Shown: positions 45,693-55,443, numbered from the stretch's first letter. The stretch is DNA of 64,000 nucleotides from Pectinatus sottacetonis (GCF_015732155.1 NZ_WIQK01000001.1:2242001-2306000); one strand, 5' to 3'. The notes: a model not told the origin generated them from the sequence alone. Made by a program: numbers and translations.

Positions 45693-47315
45693 TTAAATAG
45701 TTTGGTTTTTGCGAATGTAGCTTAAGGCCGCGTTCATTCCATCAATGGCAGCACTCATTATACCACCGGCGTAACCGGCTCCCTCACCTATAGGATATAA
45801 ACCAAATGTATTTGAAGACATAGAAGTATCTTTTTCGCGCAGAATACGGCATGGTGCAGAAGATCTCATTTCAAGGCCGGTCATTACAGCGTTTTTAGCA
45901 GCAAATCCGGGAAGCTTTTTATCAAAATTTATTAAGGCCGCTTCTAATGATAACGCGATATTTTGCGGCAGACAGTTATGCAGGTCAAGTAGTGTCACAC
46001 CTGGTTTATAAGTAGGCTCAGTTAAAAAATTATCATGACCATGCGTATGATTAAGAAAATCTCCTACAGTCTGTGCCGGAGCAAAATAATTTTTACCGGC
46101 TAATTTGAAGGCTAAATTTTCATAATGTCGCTGAAATTTAATGCCATCTAAAATATTATTGCCAAATTCTTGAGGGCCTATTGGTGATAATAAGGCACTA
46201 TTAGCAATGCCTGAATTGCGCGAGTAATAGCTCATGCCATTTGTAGTTATGCTATTTTTTTCTGAAGCGGCAGCAATTACTTTTCCTCCCGGACACATAC
46301 AAAATGAATAACAAGATAATCCTCGGTTTTTGTCCTGAAATGTCAGGTTATAATCAGCGACCGGCAATAGAGTATTCCCTGCGTCAGGTCCATATTGAGC
46401 ATTATCTATAAATGCCTGAGGGTGTTCAATGCGCACTCCAATGGCAAATGGTTTTGCTTGCATTGCAACTTTATGTCTAAACAACATTTCATAGGTATCT
46501 CTGGCACTATGCCCAATACCTAAAAATAATGTGTTGCAAGGCAACACTTCCTTATCAGTAATGGTAATTTTTTGTAAATTACCATTACTGACTGTTAGAT
46601 CTGTCAATTGGTGAGAAAAAAATATTTTCCCACCAAGGGAAAGTATTTTATCACGTATGTTTTTTACAACTATATGAAGTATGTCAGTACCTATATGGGG
46701 TTTGTGCAGATATTTTATTTCTGCTGGAGCACCGGCTGCAACAAAATCAGTGAGAATCTGCTGCATTTTTGGATCGTGGATTCTGGTAGTTAATTTTCCA
46801 TCGGAAAAAGCACCGGCACCTCCTTCACCGAATTGAACATTAGATGATGTATTTAAGGTTCCCGACTGCCAAAACGTTTTAATGTCTTTACAACGAGATG
46901 TTATCTCACGACCGCGTTCTAATATGATGGGTTTATAACCATAACGGCAAAGTGTAAGGGCACAAAACATGCCGGCAGGGCCAAAACCAACGACTACAGG
47001 TACAGGGGAAACAGCGGTCCTGGCTGAAATATCTGCCGGTAAATGTTTAATGGGACGGGTGGAAATAATTTCCCGATTTTTATCTTTGGGAAGTTTTTTT
47101 AAGATTTTTTTTTCCGAAATATTATTTTTAATTTTGATATCAAGCGTATATACATTATATATAGGTGCATTTTTGTAACGACGGGCATCAATTGCTTTAC
47201 GGATAATAGTTACACATTCTATCAGATCGGGTGATAAATTCAAGGTCTTACCAGACAGTTCTTTTAAAGACATTTTGGTATTAAAAGGGACATTTAAATT
47301 TTTTATGCGGATCAA
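45693..47315 (-). CDS. FAD-dependent oxidoreductase, COG2509 type
   Basis: About 540 residues. A small N-terminal domain (IRIKNLNVPFNTKM...) is followed by an FAD-binding motif VVGFGPAGMFCALTLCRYG (~105-125), ERGREI and QFGEGGAGAFSDGKLTTR. It ends in GEGAGYAGGIMSAAIDGM. Members of this family are called uncharacterised FAD-dependent dehydrogenases; the substrate is unknown. TTG 47315 is preferred because GAGGTG (47325-47330) is correctly spaced for it, and it gives the usual MIRI start; GTG 47327 overlaps that site. It is inserted between cdaR and glmM. Confidence 0.82.
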   Translation of the reverse strand: MIRIKNLNVPFNTKMSLKELSGKTLNLSPDLIECVTIIRKAIDARRYKNAPIYNVYTLDIKIKNNISEKKILKKLPKDKNREIISTRPIKHLPADISARTAVSPVPVVVGFGPAGMFCALTLCRYGYKPIILERGREITSRCKDIKTFWQSGTLNTSSNVQFGEGGAGAFSDGKLTTRIHDPKMQQILTDFVAAGAPAEIKYLHKPHIGTDILHIVVKNIRDKILSLGGKIFFSHQLTDLTVSNGNLQKITITDKEVLPCNTLFLGIGHSARDTYEMLFRHKVAMQAKPFAIGVRIEHPQAFIDNAQYGPDAGNTLLPVADYNLTFQDKNRGLSCYSFCMCPGGKVIAAASEKNSITTNGMSYYSRNSGIANSALLSPIGPQEFGNNILDGIKFQRHYENLAFKLAGKNYFAPAQTVGDFLNHTHGHDNFLTEPTYKPGVTLLDLHNCLPQNIALSLEAALINFDKKLPGFAAKNAVMTGLEMRSSAPCRILREKDTSMSSNTFGLYPIGEGAGYAGGIMSAAIDGMNAALSYIRKNQTI

Positions 47316-47328
47316 GTTAGCAGGCACC

Positions 47329-48261
47329 TCAATTTTTGTCAGTTTTTTTAGGGGAAATTTTTATATCAACAGTAACTGTGTCATTGGAAACTGTAATTCC
47401 CTCGGGGATAGCAATTTTTACAGCTTTTTTCTGGGAAGAACTAATGTCTTTTAAAGAGATACTTTCTGTATCAAGAAAATTAACTGTACTGATGACTTTG
47501 GGATCACCGGTTATTTCCACTTTATCAGGATAGGCTTTAAGAGCATCCAATACATAACGATCAGGTAGATCTGAGCCGGCAATAGGTTTGATAGTAACTA
47601 CTTTACGAGTAAGTCCACGAGCCAGGGAAATGTCAGCATTGACTGTGGGGGTGAGCAATGTAACATCAGACACTTCCTTATTATTGCTGTTGATAGCACG
47701 TAGGGGAACGATTACTTTGAAGTCTTCTTTGTTGTTGTCAAGACCTATATAACCTACTGCACGCCGAATGTTGTTTATTTCGGGCCGTGGACCTTTTACG
47801 ACTATAGTGTCCGCAGATTGCTTGACTTTTGCAACAACCATACCATTTGCGGGTTGTCCTGATAATATCAAATCCACAGGGATACTTTTTTCTATTATTT
47901 TGTTTAAGGTGAAGCTGACTTTTAAAGGGGTTGAAGATAAAAGTTCAAATCCTTTTGGTATTTGTATGTGAACAGGTAATGCCTCGGTGCCTTCTTTGGC
48001 ATTTTTTAGGTCTACGTATGCTTTGAAATCAGAACTATTAATAGAGGCAAATAACGAGCGTGGAGCTTTTACCTTTAAATTAATTTTATCGTTATTGTGC
48101 AGTATCTGGTAATCGCCGGGAGCATTTATAACGCTGAGATCAATGGTTATAGAACTTGTTATAGAAGGGTTTTGCTCATTCATAACATAAAGCCATAATC
48201 CCAAGGCGAGAAATAAAGAAATACATTTTAAGATTAGATTATGTTTAAACAATTTTATCAT
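47329..48261 (-). CDS. cdaR: YbbR-domain regulator of diadenylate cyclase
   Basis: A 310-residue protein with one N-terminal membrane helix (LILKCISLFLALGLWLYVM) and several YbbR repeats outside the membrane (each with I-D-L...NAPGDY, IPVDLILSGQP, VVTIKPIAGSDLP and VKIAIPEGI type strands). In other Firmicutes CdaR binds and modulates CdaA. It overlaps the cdaA stop by four bases, and its own stop nearly touches the next gene, so translation is coupled throughout. Confidence 0.92.
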   Translation of the reverse strand: MIKLFKHNLILKCISLFLALGLWLYVMNEQNPSITSSITIDLSVINAPGDYQILHNNDKINLKVKAPRSLFASINSSDFKAYVDLKNAKEGTEALPVHIQIPKGFELLSSTPLKVSFTLNKIIEKSIPVDLILSGQPANGMVVAKVKQSADTIVVKGPRPEINNIRRAVGYIGLDNNKEDFKVIVPLRAINSNNKEVSDVTLLTPTVNADISLARGLTRKVVTIKPIAGSDLPDRYVLDALKAYPDKVEITGDPKVISTVNFLDTESISLKDISSSQKKAVKIAIPEGITVSNDTVTVDIKISPKKTDKN

Positions 48262-49082
48262 TTTTTACCGTTCCTCCAGTTTTTGATAAAATCTCTGAAA
48301 ACGGATGATTTTTGTGAAAACAATGGTATTAAATATTGTTTAAGCTGATCAGAGTCAAGATGACGGTAAATCCTTCCATGTTCAGCAACAGATATGGTTC
48401 CTGTTTCCTCACTTACTACTACTATAACAGCATCACATTGCTCGGAAAGACCAATGGCAGCGCGATGGCGTGTTCCTAATTCTGTACTTAAAGTCCTATC
48501 ATCAGTAAGTGGAAGAAGACATGCAGAAGCAATTATTCTTTTGCCGCGAATTATTGTGGCACCATCATGGAGAGGAGTATTGGGAATGAAAATGTTCATT
48601 AATAATTCTGATGAAACTATGCCATCGATAAAGATACCGTTTGATGATATATCATCAAGTCCCATTTCTCGTTCAATTACAAGCAGCGCCCCAATTTTTT
48701 TTTGCGACATACGCATTATGGCAGAATCAATTTCACTAACTAGCCCACGAGCTTCCTGGACATCAAGCAGTGTCGAACGAACAAATAAACGTCCCTGTCC
48801 TATATGTTCAAGAGCACGGCGCAGTTCTGGTTGAAAGACAATTGGGAGAGCAACAAACAATAGTGTTACAGTTTTCTGGAGCAGCCAATAGATGACATGC
48901 AGACCAAGCCAGTCACTGACCATTGTTAATATTAGTAATACTATAATTCCCTTGACTAATGTTATAGCACGGGTATTGTTAAGCATTTCATATAATTTGT
49001 ATAAAATAATTGCGACAATTATTATGTCAATTATATCAAGAACTCCAATAGTAGATAATAATCCTTTTATTTCTATTAACAT
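48258..49082 (-). CDS. cdaA: Diadenylate cyclase CdaA
   Basis: A 274-residue membrane enzyme that makes the second messenger c-di-AMP from two ATP. Three N-terminal helices (IIDIIIVAIILYKLYEML; ITLVKGIIVLLILTMV; VTLLFVALPIVFQ) lead to the DAC domain with its catalytic signatures LHDGATIIRG (~171) and GTRHRAAIG (~204). It heads the operon cdaA-cdaR-FAD protein-glmM and would control osmotic and wall homeostasis. Confidence 0.95.
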   Translation of the reverse strand: MLIEIKGLLSTIGVLDIIDIIIVAIILYKLYEMLNNTRAITLVKGIIVLLILTMVSDWLGLHVIYWLLQKTVTLLFVALPIVFQPELRRALEHIGQGRLFVRSTLLDVQEARGLVSEIDSAIMRMSQKKIGALLVIEREMGLDDISSNGIFIDGIVSSELLMNIFIPNTPLHDGATIIRGKRIIASACLLPLTDDRTLSTELGTRHRAAIGLSEQCDAVIVVVSEETGTISVAEHGRIYRHLDSDQLKQYLIPLFSQKSSVFRDFIKNWRNGKK

Positions 49083-49386
49083 TGCATAATTCTCCTAAAC
49101 AAAATATATATTAATTATTCGTGATTTTATTTATAATATCCTTGCTGTTTCCTTATTTTTTATAATATGATTGAATTTACTATATAAAATAAAGTCATAA
49201 AATTAATTATAAAACAATTCAGCTTATAAATAAACTTTATTTTTACAATTCATGTTGATTTGATATATAATATTAGCATCAGTGTTTCTATGTATAGAAT
49301 AAAATTTTCTTAATATTAATAGTAAGAATTGTTGACAGCAGGATAATAGTACTAATACAATAATATATGTAGAAAAGGAGGACGTT
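49083..49386. other. Divergent intergenic region upstream of cdaA and the metallo-hydrolase gene
   Basis: 304 AT-rich bases without a gene. On the right it holds a strong sigma-A-type promoter for the rightward genes. The leftward promoter for cdaA must also lie here, but no clear -35/-10 pair stands out on the minus strand. No structured element was noticed. Confidence 0.5.
49332..49361 (+). promoter_or_regulatory. Sigma-A promoter for the metallo-hydrolase gene
   Basis: TTGACA (49332-49337), 18 bases, then TACAAT (49356-49361), followed 26 bases later by the ATG with AAAGGAGG. A near-consensus housekeeping promoter. Confidence 0.7.
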
Positions 49387-50103
49387 ATGCAGAAAAACAT
49401 GAAAGTAACATACCTTTATAATAGCGGTTTTTTAGTAGAATTAAGTAATTGCGCACTGATTTTTGATTATTATTTGGACAAAAAAGAGTGTGTTACTAGT
49501 ATTCTGCCAAATTATGATAAAATATATTTTTTTGTATCGCATAGTCATTTTGACCATTGGAATAGTGATATAAGTAAATTTTCAGCAGAAACAGAAAAAT
49601 ATTTTTTAAGCTATGATATTCATAAAACGGGATCGCTGCCTAAAGGGAAAATAGTATTTTTAAATGAATATGATGCATATGAGGACAGTAATATTTCGGT
49701 TCATTCATATAGCTCGACTGATGCAGGAATATCTTTTTTGGTTGAAGTTGATGACTGGAAGATTTTTCATGCCGGTGATTTTAATTGGTGGAATTGGAAG
49801 GGAGATACAAAACAAAATAATGCATTTGCCAAAAATGGTTTTTTCAAACAAATGAAGAAAATTGCAGGATTGGAAGCTGATATTGCATTTTTTCCTGTAG
49901 ATACACGTTTAGAGGAATGTTGTGATTGGGGCGTTAAAAAATTCTGTGAGCAGACATATATACAAAATTTGGTTACTATGCATAATGCAGGACGTCACCC
50001 GTGGAAATTAGATTTAAGGAATATAAGCATGAATAAGGAAATAACAGTCTGGTCTCCACAAGAAACAGGAGAGACAAAAATACTAGGTAAACAAGGGGAT
50101 TAG
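49387..50103 (+). CDS. Metallo-beta-lactamase-fold hydrolase, UlaG-like
   Basis: A 238-residue protein with the metal-binding motif HSHFDH (~residue 55) and a second site FHAGDFNWW (~140). The N-terminus [23 protein letters not shown] is typical of the short MBL-fold family that includes UlaG. Substrate unknown. It has its own promoter and an AAAGGAGG ribosome site, and is followed after one base by the cyclophilin gene. Confidence 0.8.
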   Translation: MQKNMKVTYLYNSGFLVELSNCALIFDYYLDKKECVTSILPNYDKIYFFVSHSHFDHWNSDISKFSAETEKYFLSYDIHKTGSLPKGKIVFLNEYDAYEDSNISVHSYSSTDAGISFLVEVDDWKIFHAGDFNWWNWKGDTKQNNAFAKNGFFKQMKKIAGLEADIAFFPVDTRLEECCDWGVKKFCEQTYIQNLVTMHNAGRHPWKLDLRNISMNKEITVWSPQETGETKILGKQGD

Positions 50104-50104
50104 A

Positions 50105-50581
50105 ATGAAAAAAAATCGTGTTGCTGTGTTTGAAACGAATATGAAAAATTTTACAATAGAGTTATTTGAGGATAAGGCTCCTATAACAACAAAGAATTTT
50201 ATAGATTTGGTACAGAAGGGTTTTTATGACGGGCTGATATTTCATCGTGTGATTGCTGATTTTATGATACAGGGAGGAGATCCTGAGGGAAATGGAACTG
50301 GCGGGCCTGGATATACTATACCTGATGAATTTGATGCTGCATTGAAACATGATAGCGAAGGTGTTTTGTCAATGGCAAATGCAGGACCAGATACAGGTGG
50401 CTCGCAATTTTTTATAACATTAGTTCCTACGCCATGGCTTGACGGTCATCATTCTGTATTTGGCAGAGTTATTGCCGGAATGGAAAATATACAGCAGATT
50501 GGTGAAGTAGAAACAGATTTCCGGGATAAGCCATGTGAGGATGTGATAATAAAAACGGTGACCATAGAAGAACAAGAATAG
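50105..50581 (+). CDS. Cyclophilin-type peptidyl-prolyl cis-trans isomerase
   Basis: A 158-residue cyclophilin. [25 protein letters not shown] (from ~residue 40) contains the catalytic Arg, and [22 protein letters not shown] is the second signature. No signal peptide is seen, so it acts in the cytoplasm on proline peptide bonds. The start overlaps nothing but is one base after the previous stop, so it is in the same transcript. Confidence 0.94.
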   Translation: MKKNRVAVFETNMKNFTIELFEDKAPITTKNFIDLVQKGFYDGLIFHRVIADFMIQGGDPEGNGTGGPGYTIPDEFDAALKHDSEGVLSMANAGPDTGGSQFFITLVPTPWLDGHHSVFGRVIAGMENIQQIGEVETDFRDKPCEDVIIKTVTIEEQE

Positions 50582-50583
50582 TA

Positions 50584-50850
50584 ATGAATGCTTATACATA
50601 CTTGCTATGTTGCAATGATGGTAGTTTTTATGCCGGCTGGACTAATAATTTACAAAAGCGTATAGCAGTGCATAATAAGGGAAAGGGCGCTAGATACACA
50701 AGAGTAAGGCTTCCTGTGAAGCTGGTTTATTACGAGATTTATACTACGAAGATAGAAGCTATGCGTCGTGAATATGCAATAAAACAGTTAAAACATATGG
50801 AAAAACTCAAATTATGTGAGAGTTTCCCTAAAACTTTGCTGCAGTTATGA
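50584..50850 (+). CDS. GIY-YIG nuclease superfamily protein (UPF0213)
   Basis: An 88-residue protein. YTYLLCCNDGSFYAGWT corresponds to the GIY-YIG core, followed by the conserved Arg segment RIAVHNKGKGARYTR and a C-terminal REYAIKQLKHMEK. It is the small YhbQ/YazA-like form common in bacteria, of uncertain role in DNA repair or processing. It starts two bases after the cyclophilin stop. Confidence 0.9.
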   Translation: MNAYTYLLCCNDGSFYAGWTNNLQKRIAVHNKGKGARYTRVRLPVKLVYYEIYTTKIEAMRREYAIKQLKHMEKLKLCESFPKTLLQL

Positions 50851-50901
50851 TAAATATATTGTATGATTTTATGGAGTTAAATTTAGTAGGAGGATTGTTT
50901 T

Positions 50902-51846
50902 ATGAAAAAATTAATAACAGAAGTATTAAACATTAAGTATCCTATAATTCAAGGTGGCATGGCATGGGTATCAGAGGCAGAACTTACTGCAGCTGTTTCT
51001 AATGCCGGTGGAGCTGGTATTATATCAAGCGGTGGTCGGACAACAGAATTTGTCAGGGAACAAATAAGGAAGGCAAAGAGTCTTACGGATAAACCGTTTG
51101 GTGTTAATATGATGCTTATGGCACCAAATAAAGATGAAATATTTGAAGTTATTTGTGAGGAAAAACCTGCGTTTGTTACTTTGGGAGCAGGAAATCCAGT
51201 TCCATTTTTTGCGGGTTTGCATGAAGCGGGGATAAAGGCTATTCCTGTAATTCCTAATGTAAAACTGGCTAAAAGAGTAGCTGCTGCGGGAGCCGATGCT
51301 ATGGTTGCCGAAGGTATGGAAGCTGGTGGGCATATTGGTGTATTAAGCACAATGGCACTTATGGAACAGGTCCTCCCAGCTGTTGATGTTCCTGTAGTAA
51401 TGGCTGGTGGATTTGCTGACGGCCGTGGGTTGGCAGCTGCATTATTGATGGGAGCAGCTGGAATCCAAATGGGAACACGATTTTTGGTCGCAGCTGAATG
51501 CAAGGTGCACCAAAATGTAAAAGAAAAATTATTAAAGGCTATTGATACTGACACTATCGTTACAGGATATACACTGGGAGCTGCTGTCAGAGGAATAAAA
51601 AATAAGTTTTCCCTAGATTTTGTTGAAAAAGAAAATAATGGTAGTGCGACGAAGGAAGAATTGATAAAAATGGCTACTGGTACCAATAAGCTGGCTGCTG
51701 TTGGCGGTGATGTCGATAATGGAATGGTTCAGGCCGGACAGAGCCTTATTCCTTTGAATAAGATAGAACCAGCAACTGTAATAATTGAAAAAATTATGGC
51801 AGATGCAAGAACAACGTTGCATATGGCAAATGATATAGAAATATAA
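50902..51846 (+). CDS. fabK: Enoyl-ACP reductase FabK (FMN-dependent)
   Basis: A 314-residue FMN-binding TIM-barrel protein. YPIIQGGMAWVSEAELTAAVSNAGG at the start, GADAMVAEGMEAGGHIG (~130) and AGGFADGRGLAAAL (~168) match FabK and the related nitronate monooxygenases. FabK reduces enoyl-ACP in fatty acid elongation in Firmicutes lacking FabI. No other fab genes are nearby, so nitronate monooxygenase is the alternative. GTAGGAGG precedes the ATG, and a terminator follows. Confidence 0.85.
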   Translation: MKKLITEVLNIKYPIIQGGMAWVSEAELTAAVSNAGGAGIISSGGRTTEFVREQIRKAKSLTDKPFGVNMMLMAPNKDEIFEVICEEKPAFVTLGAGNPVPFFAGLHEAGIKAIPVIPNVKLAKRVAAAGADAMVAEGMEAGGHIGVLSTMALMEQVLPAVDVPVVMAGGFADGRGLAAALLMGAAGIQMGTRFLVAAECKVHQNVKEKLLKAIDTDTIVTGYTLGAAVRGIKNKFSLDFVEKENNGSATKEELIKMATGTNKLAAVGGDVDNGMVQAGQSLIPLNKIEPATVIIEKIMADARTTLHMANDIEI

Positions 51847-51876
51847 TATATTTTATAAGATTTACTGTAAAAAAAA

Positions 51877-51919
51877 TATAATAAAAACGGCGAGGTAAGT
51901 CTTCGCCGTTTTTATTATA
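51877..51919 (+). terminator. Terminator after fabK
   Basis: AATAAAAACGGCGA pairs with TCGCCGTTTTTATT around a 9-base loop, ending in a T-rich arm. A strong GC core and U tail 30 bases after the fabK stop. Confidence 0.88.
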
Positions 51920-52115
51920 GTGTAACTTATAATAAAAACTCGTAAATATTTTTATTATTGTTCGCAAAGCTTGATGTATAAGGGAGAAACAGGTTTTATG
52001 TAAAATAAAAAAAAAGTTTTATTTATATAGGATTTTTGATAAAGAATATGGAATTTATATTAAGTTGGCCAATGCTATTTATAAAAAGGATTATTAATCC
52101 AGGGAGGAATCAAGC

Positions 52116-52901
52116 TTGGAAAAATCAACAATTATAGGTTTAGTTGTAGGATTTGTATCTCTAGGGATAGGATATGTTATGAAAGGTGCAGATCCATCAG
52201 TATTAGTTACTCCAGCAGCATACCTGATTATTTTGGGAGGTACATGTTCATGTTTGTTTACAGGATTTACTTTGGAGCAAATGAAAAATTTTCCTAAGTT
52301 AATCAAAAAAACTTTACAGCCACCTGATAATAAACCAAAAGGTGAAATGCTGCAGTTGTTTGTGGAATTATCACAGATTGCCCGTCGCGAAGGGATACTT
52401 GCTTTGGAAAATAGAGTAAACGAAATACAGGATCCATTTTTCCGTTCGGGGTTATCTATGGTTATTGATGGGATGGATCCGGAATTTGTAAGTGATGTGT
52501 TAGAAGCGGAGCTGCAGGTTATGGAACATAGACATTCAGAAGGTATGTCCATATTTGTTCAGGCTGGTACATATGCACCAACACTTGGGGTATTAGGTGC
52601 GGTTGTTGGACTTATTGCAGCACTGGGGAATTTATCTGATATTGAAAAACTCGGGCATGCCATTTCGGCAGCTTTTGTAGCGACATTGTTAGGTATTTTT
52701 ACAGGGTATGTATTATGGCTGCCTATCGCAAATAAATTGAAAGTTTTATCACAAATGGAAATTGCTCAAAAAAGAATGATAATTGAGGGTATATTATCAT
52801 TACAGGCAGGTGATTCACCTACAGCTATTGAAGCAAAATTGATGGTATTTATTCCACAAAGCGAAAGGGATAAAGTTAAAACTGAAAGAGCAGGTGAATA
52901 A
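52116..52901 (+). CDS. motA: Flagellar stator protein MotA
   Basis: A 261-residue MotA/TolQ/ExbB-family protein with four membrane helices; the pair near residues 150-205 (GTYAPTLGVLGAVVGLIAAL; AISAAFVATLLGIFTGYVLWLP) is the proton-channel pair. The cytoplasmic loop has EGILALENRVNEI and GMDPEFVSDVLE. With MotB it forms the ion-driven stator. The TTG at 52116 follows GGGAGG by eight bases. motB starts four bases downstream. Confidence 0.94.
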   Translation: MEKSTIIGLVVGFVSLGIGYVMKGADPSVLVTPAAYLIILGGTCSCLFTGFTLEQMKNFPKLIKKTLQPPDNKPKGEMLQLFVELSQIARREGILALENRVNEIQDPFFRSGLSMVIDGMDPEFVSDVLEAELQVMEHRHSEGMSIFVQAGTYAPTLGVLGAVVGLIAALGNLSDIEKLGHAISAAFVATLLGIFTGYVLWLPIANKLKVLSQMEIAQKRMIIEGILSLQAGDSPTAIEAKLMVFIPQSERDKVKTERAGE

Positions 52902-52904
52902 AGT

Positions 52905-53678
52905 ATGGCAAGAAAAAAAAGGCCAAAGCCCAAGGAAGAACATCCTAGTGAAATGTGGCTATTACCATATTCAGATTTACTGACGCTGTTACTGGCTTTA
53001 TTCATTGTATTGTTTGCTATAAATGCTGCACAGAAAAAAACCAGTGAAGAGTCTGTTACAGCATCGTTTAAACGTGGGTTTAACAGTGGTGGGATATCAT
53101 TTTTTAACAAAATGGGTAACCAAAGTGGATATACGGCTTATTTGACGACAGATCAGTCTAATGGCAAAGCTGCAAGCAGCTACATGAGCGAAAATGAAAG
53201 TTTGGAAAAGGAAAGGCAAAAAATTCAAGGCTATATTAAGAAAAATAATCTTGAAAGTGAAGTAAGTACACAGCTTGTAGAACCGGGGTTAATGATACGC
53301 ATAAAGGAAAAAGCATTATTTGCTTCTGGCAGTGCACAGCTTGGTAATGATTCAGATAAAGTTACGACTATTGTAGCACAGCTGTTGGGAGAGGTATCAC
53401 AAAATGTGATAATTTCCGGACATACAGATAATGTTCCTATAGCTAATAGCAGATATTCGTCTAACTGGGAATTAAGTACCCAAAGGGCACTTAATTTCAT
53501 GGAAGAAGTTTTAAGAAAAAATCCTCGGCTTAATCCAGCAAGATTCCAGGCTACAGGATATAGCCAATATCATCCTATAGTGCCTAATGATACAGCGGAA
53601 CACAGGGCACAGAATAGGCGAGTAGAAGTTTTAATTGCACGTTCTTATAAAGAGCCTAAGATGCAAAATATTAATTGA
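52905..53678 (+). CDS. motB: Flagellar stator protein MotB
   Basis: A 257-residue protein with one N-terminal helix (LLPYSDLLTLLLALFIVLFAI) that carries the proton-binding Asp in PYSDLLTL, and a C-terminal OmpA-type peptidoglycan-binding domain (ISGHTDNVPIANSRYSSNWELSTQRA, ~165-190; RRVEVLI). It anchors the stator to the wall. No other flagellar genes are in the window. Confidence 0.94.
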   Translation: MARKKRPKPKEEHPSEMWLLPYSDLLTLLLALFIVLFAINAAQKKTSEESVTASFKRGFNSGGISFFNKMGNQSGYTAYLTTDQSNGKAASSYMSENESLEKERQKIQGYIKKNNLESEVSTQLVEPGLMIRIKEKALFASGSAQLGNDSDKVTTIVAQLLGEVSQNVIISGHTDNVPIANSRYSSNWELSTQRALNFMEEVLRKNPRLNPARFQATGYSQYHPIVPNDTAEHRAQNRRVEVLIARSYKEPKMQNIN

Positions 53679-53690
53679 TATTATATAATT

Positions 53691-53737
53691 AATGCATATT
53701 GAACTTGATATTTTTTATATTGAGCTTGATATGCATT
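53691..53737. repeat. Paired 16-base repeats inside an inverted repeat, upstream of nnrED gene
   Basis: ATATTGAACTTGATAT (53696-53711) recurs as ATATTGAGCTTGATAT (53717-53732), 21 bases apart, two helical turns. The pair is enclosed by the inverted arms AATGCATAT (53691-53699) and ATATGCATT (53729-53737). Between motB and the next gene. Possible regulator site or 3' hairpin of motB. Confidence 0.5.
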
Positions 53738-53784
53738 TTATTATGTGGTTTTATAATTATAAGAATAAATAAGGAGGTATTTTG

Positions 53785-55341
53785 ATGTATATAGCGACAG
53801 CAGCGGAAATAAGAAATATAGAGGAAACTACGATAAAAGAATATGGTATAAAAGAACTGGTGTTGATGGAAAATGCGGGTAAAGTAGTAGCTGATGCAGT
53901 AACTGTCCTACTAAATAGAGTCGTAGTTGGCAGCAATGTGTTTATTGCTGCTGGTACAGGCAATAATGGCGGTGATGCTTTAGTAGCAGGGCGGCATTTG
54001 CTAAATTATGGTGCTAAGATAAAAGTTTTTTTTGTAGGAAATATGGAGCATTTGACACAATCAGCTAAGGTTAATTATGATATTTTACAAAAAATGAAGG
54101 CTGATTTTTATTATATAGAATCAGAACACGACTGGGATAAAGTGAAGGCGGCTTTGGATTTTTCTGATATCGTTATCGATGGTTTATGTGGGACGGGAGT
54201 AAATTTGCCCTTACGTAATAATTATAAAAAAATGATTACCTGCCTTAATAAATCAGGACGAAAAATTGTTTCGGTAGATATGCCAAGCGGTGTAGAAACC
54301 GATAAAGGAATGGTTGATGGTAGCTATGCAGTAAAAGCAACGACAACAGTTACACTTGGTTTGGCAAAAATAGGATTGTTTTTATACCCAGGGATGTGTT
54401 TTGTTGGTAAAATAATTGTGGATAGCATAGGTATTCCGGGAAATTTATTGGAAGATAATAAAATAGCGCAGAAATTAATTGAAAGGGATTTAGTTAAAAA
54501 AATTATTCCCCAACGGCCGGTAAATGTTTATAAAAATACATGTGGCAGAGTGTTGGCTGTAGCAGGCTCTATAGGTTATACTGGTGCTGCAGTGCTTTGC
54601 TCAGAAGCTGCCTTGAGAACAGGTGCAGGTCTTGTTACTCTGGCTGTTGGTAGTAGACTCTATAATGTTTTTGCAGCTAAATTAACAGAAGTTATGGTAA
54701 AACCACTGCCGGAAGAAGAAAATGGCTTATTAGGAGAAAAGGCTGTTAAAACAATATTACCGCGGGAGGAAAGCTATGATACTGTGTTAATAGGCCCGGG
54801 AATGGGCCGGGAAGCAGATACTTTGAAGTTTATCAGGGAACTTGCTTTAAAGGTAAAAAAAACACTGGTATTGGATGCTGATGCTGTTTTTGCTTTTTCT
54901 GGTCATTTGGATGAGTTGAAAAAATGTGTACATGTGCCAATTTTAACGCCGCATTTAGGTGAAATGGCTAGCTTGCTCCAAATAAAAGTAAAAGATTTAA
55001 AGCTTGATTTGTGGAAAATAGTTCGTGAAGCGGCAGCACAATACAATTGTATATTTGTCTTGAAAAGTGAAAAAACCATTGTGGCTTGTCCTAATAAAAA
55101 AATATTTTTAACTACAGTAGGCAATCGGGGAATGGCTACTGCTGGTTGCGGAGATACTCTGGCGGGTGTAATAGCAGCTTTAAGAGCTGATAAAATTAGG
55201 GAAGATAAAGCTGCTATTGCGGGTGTATATTTGCATGGAAAAGCTGGTGATTTTGCAGCTCGGCAGGGAATGGCAGGCCTTATTGCAGGAGATATAGTAA
55301 AAAATATTCAGGCTGCCCGTAAATCTATTGATGATAAATAG
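53785..55341 (+). CDS. nnr: Bifunctional NAD(P)HX epimerase and ADP-dependent dehydratase
   Basis: About 518 residues that repair hydrated NADH and NADPH. The N-terminal YjeF_N epimerase domain (MENAGKVVADAV; AGTGNNGGDALVAGRHL) is followed by the C-terminal ribokinase-like dehydratase (GRVLAVAGSIGYTGAAVL; IGPGMGRE; LDADAVFAF; GNRGMATAGCGDTLAGVIA). ATG 53785 suits AAGGAGG better than the adjacent TTG 53782. In many Firmicutes this gene sits near alr and the EndoAI/EndoA pair; here the pair follows directly. Confidence 0.95.
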   Translation: MYIATAAEIRNIEETTIKEYGIKELVLMENAGKVVADAVTVLLNRVVVGSNVFIAAGTGNNGGDALVAGRHLLNYGAKIKVFFVGNMEHLTQSAKVNYDILQKMKADFYYIESEHDWDKVKAALDFSDIVIDGLCGTGVNLPLRNNYKKMITCLNKSGRKIVSVDMPSGVETDKGMVDGSYAVKATTTVTLGLAKIGLFLYPGMCFVGKIIVDSIGIPGNLLEDNKIAQKLIERDLVKKIIPQRPVNVYKNTCGRVLAVAGSIGYTGAAVLCSEAALRTGAGLVTLAVGSRLYNVFAAKLTEVMVKPLPEEENGLLGEKAVKTILPREESYDTVLIGPGMGREADTLKFIRELALKVKKTLVLDADAVFAFSGHLDELKKCVHVPILTPHLGEMASLLQIKVKDLKLDLWKIVREAAAQYNCIFVLKSEKTIVACPNKKIFLTTVGNRGMATAGCGDTLAGVIAALRADKIREDKAAIAGVYLHGKAGDFAARQGMAGLIAGDIVKNIQAARKSIDDK

Positions 55342-55443
55342 CAGGTAAACATAAAATATTTAACCTTAATTGACAATTGTTTTTAGATTATCTATACTAT
55401 AAATAGTTGTATCCTGTTATATCGCAGCATGGGAGGGGTTTTA

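Noticed and set aside
50949-51686. A 245-codon open frame on the minus strand opposite fabK
   Set aside because: It lies wholly within fabK, is rich in Ser/Thr/Pro/Ala low-complexity sequence typical of antisense frames, and has no ribosome site.
52094-52552. 152-codon minus-strand open frame opposite motA
   Set aside because: Antisense to a clear motA with all its membrane helices; no ribosome site or family resemblance.
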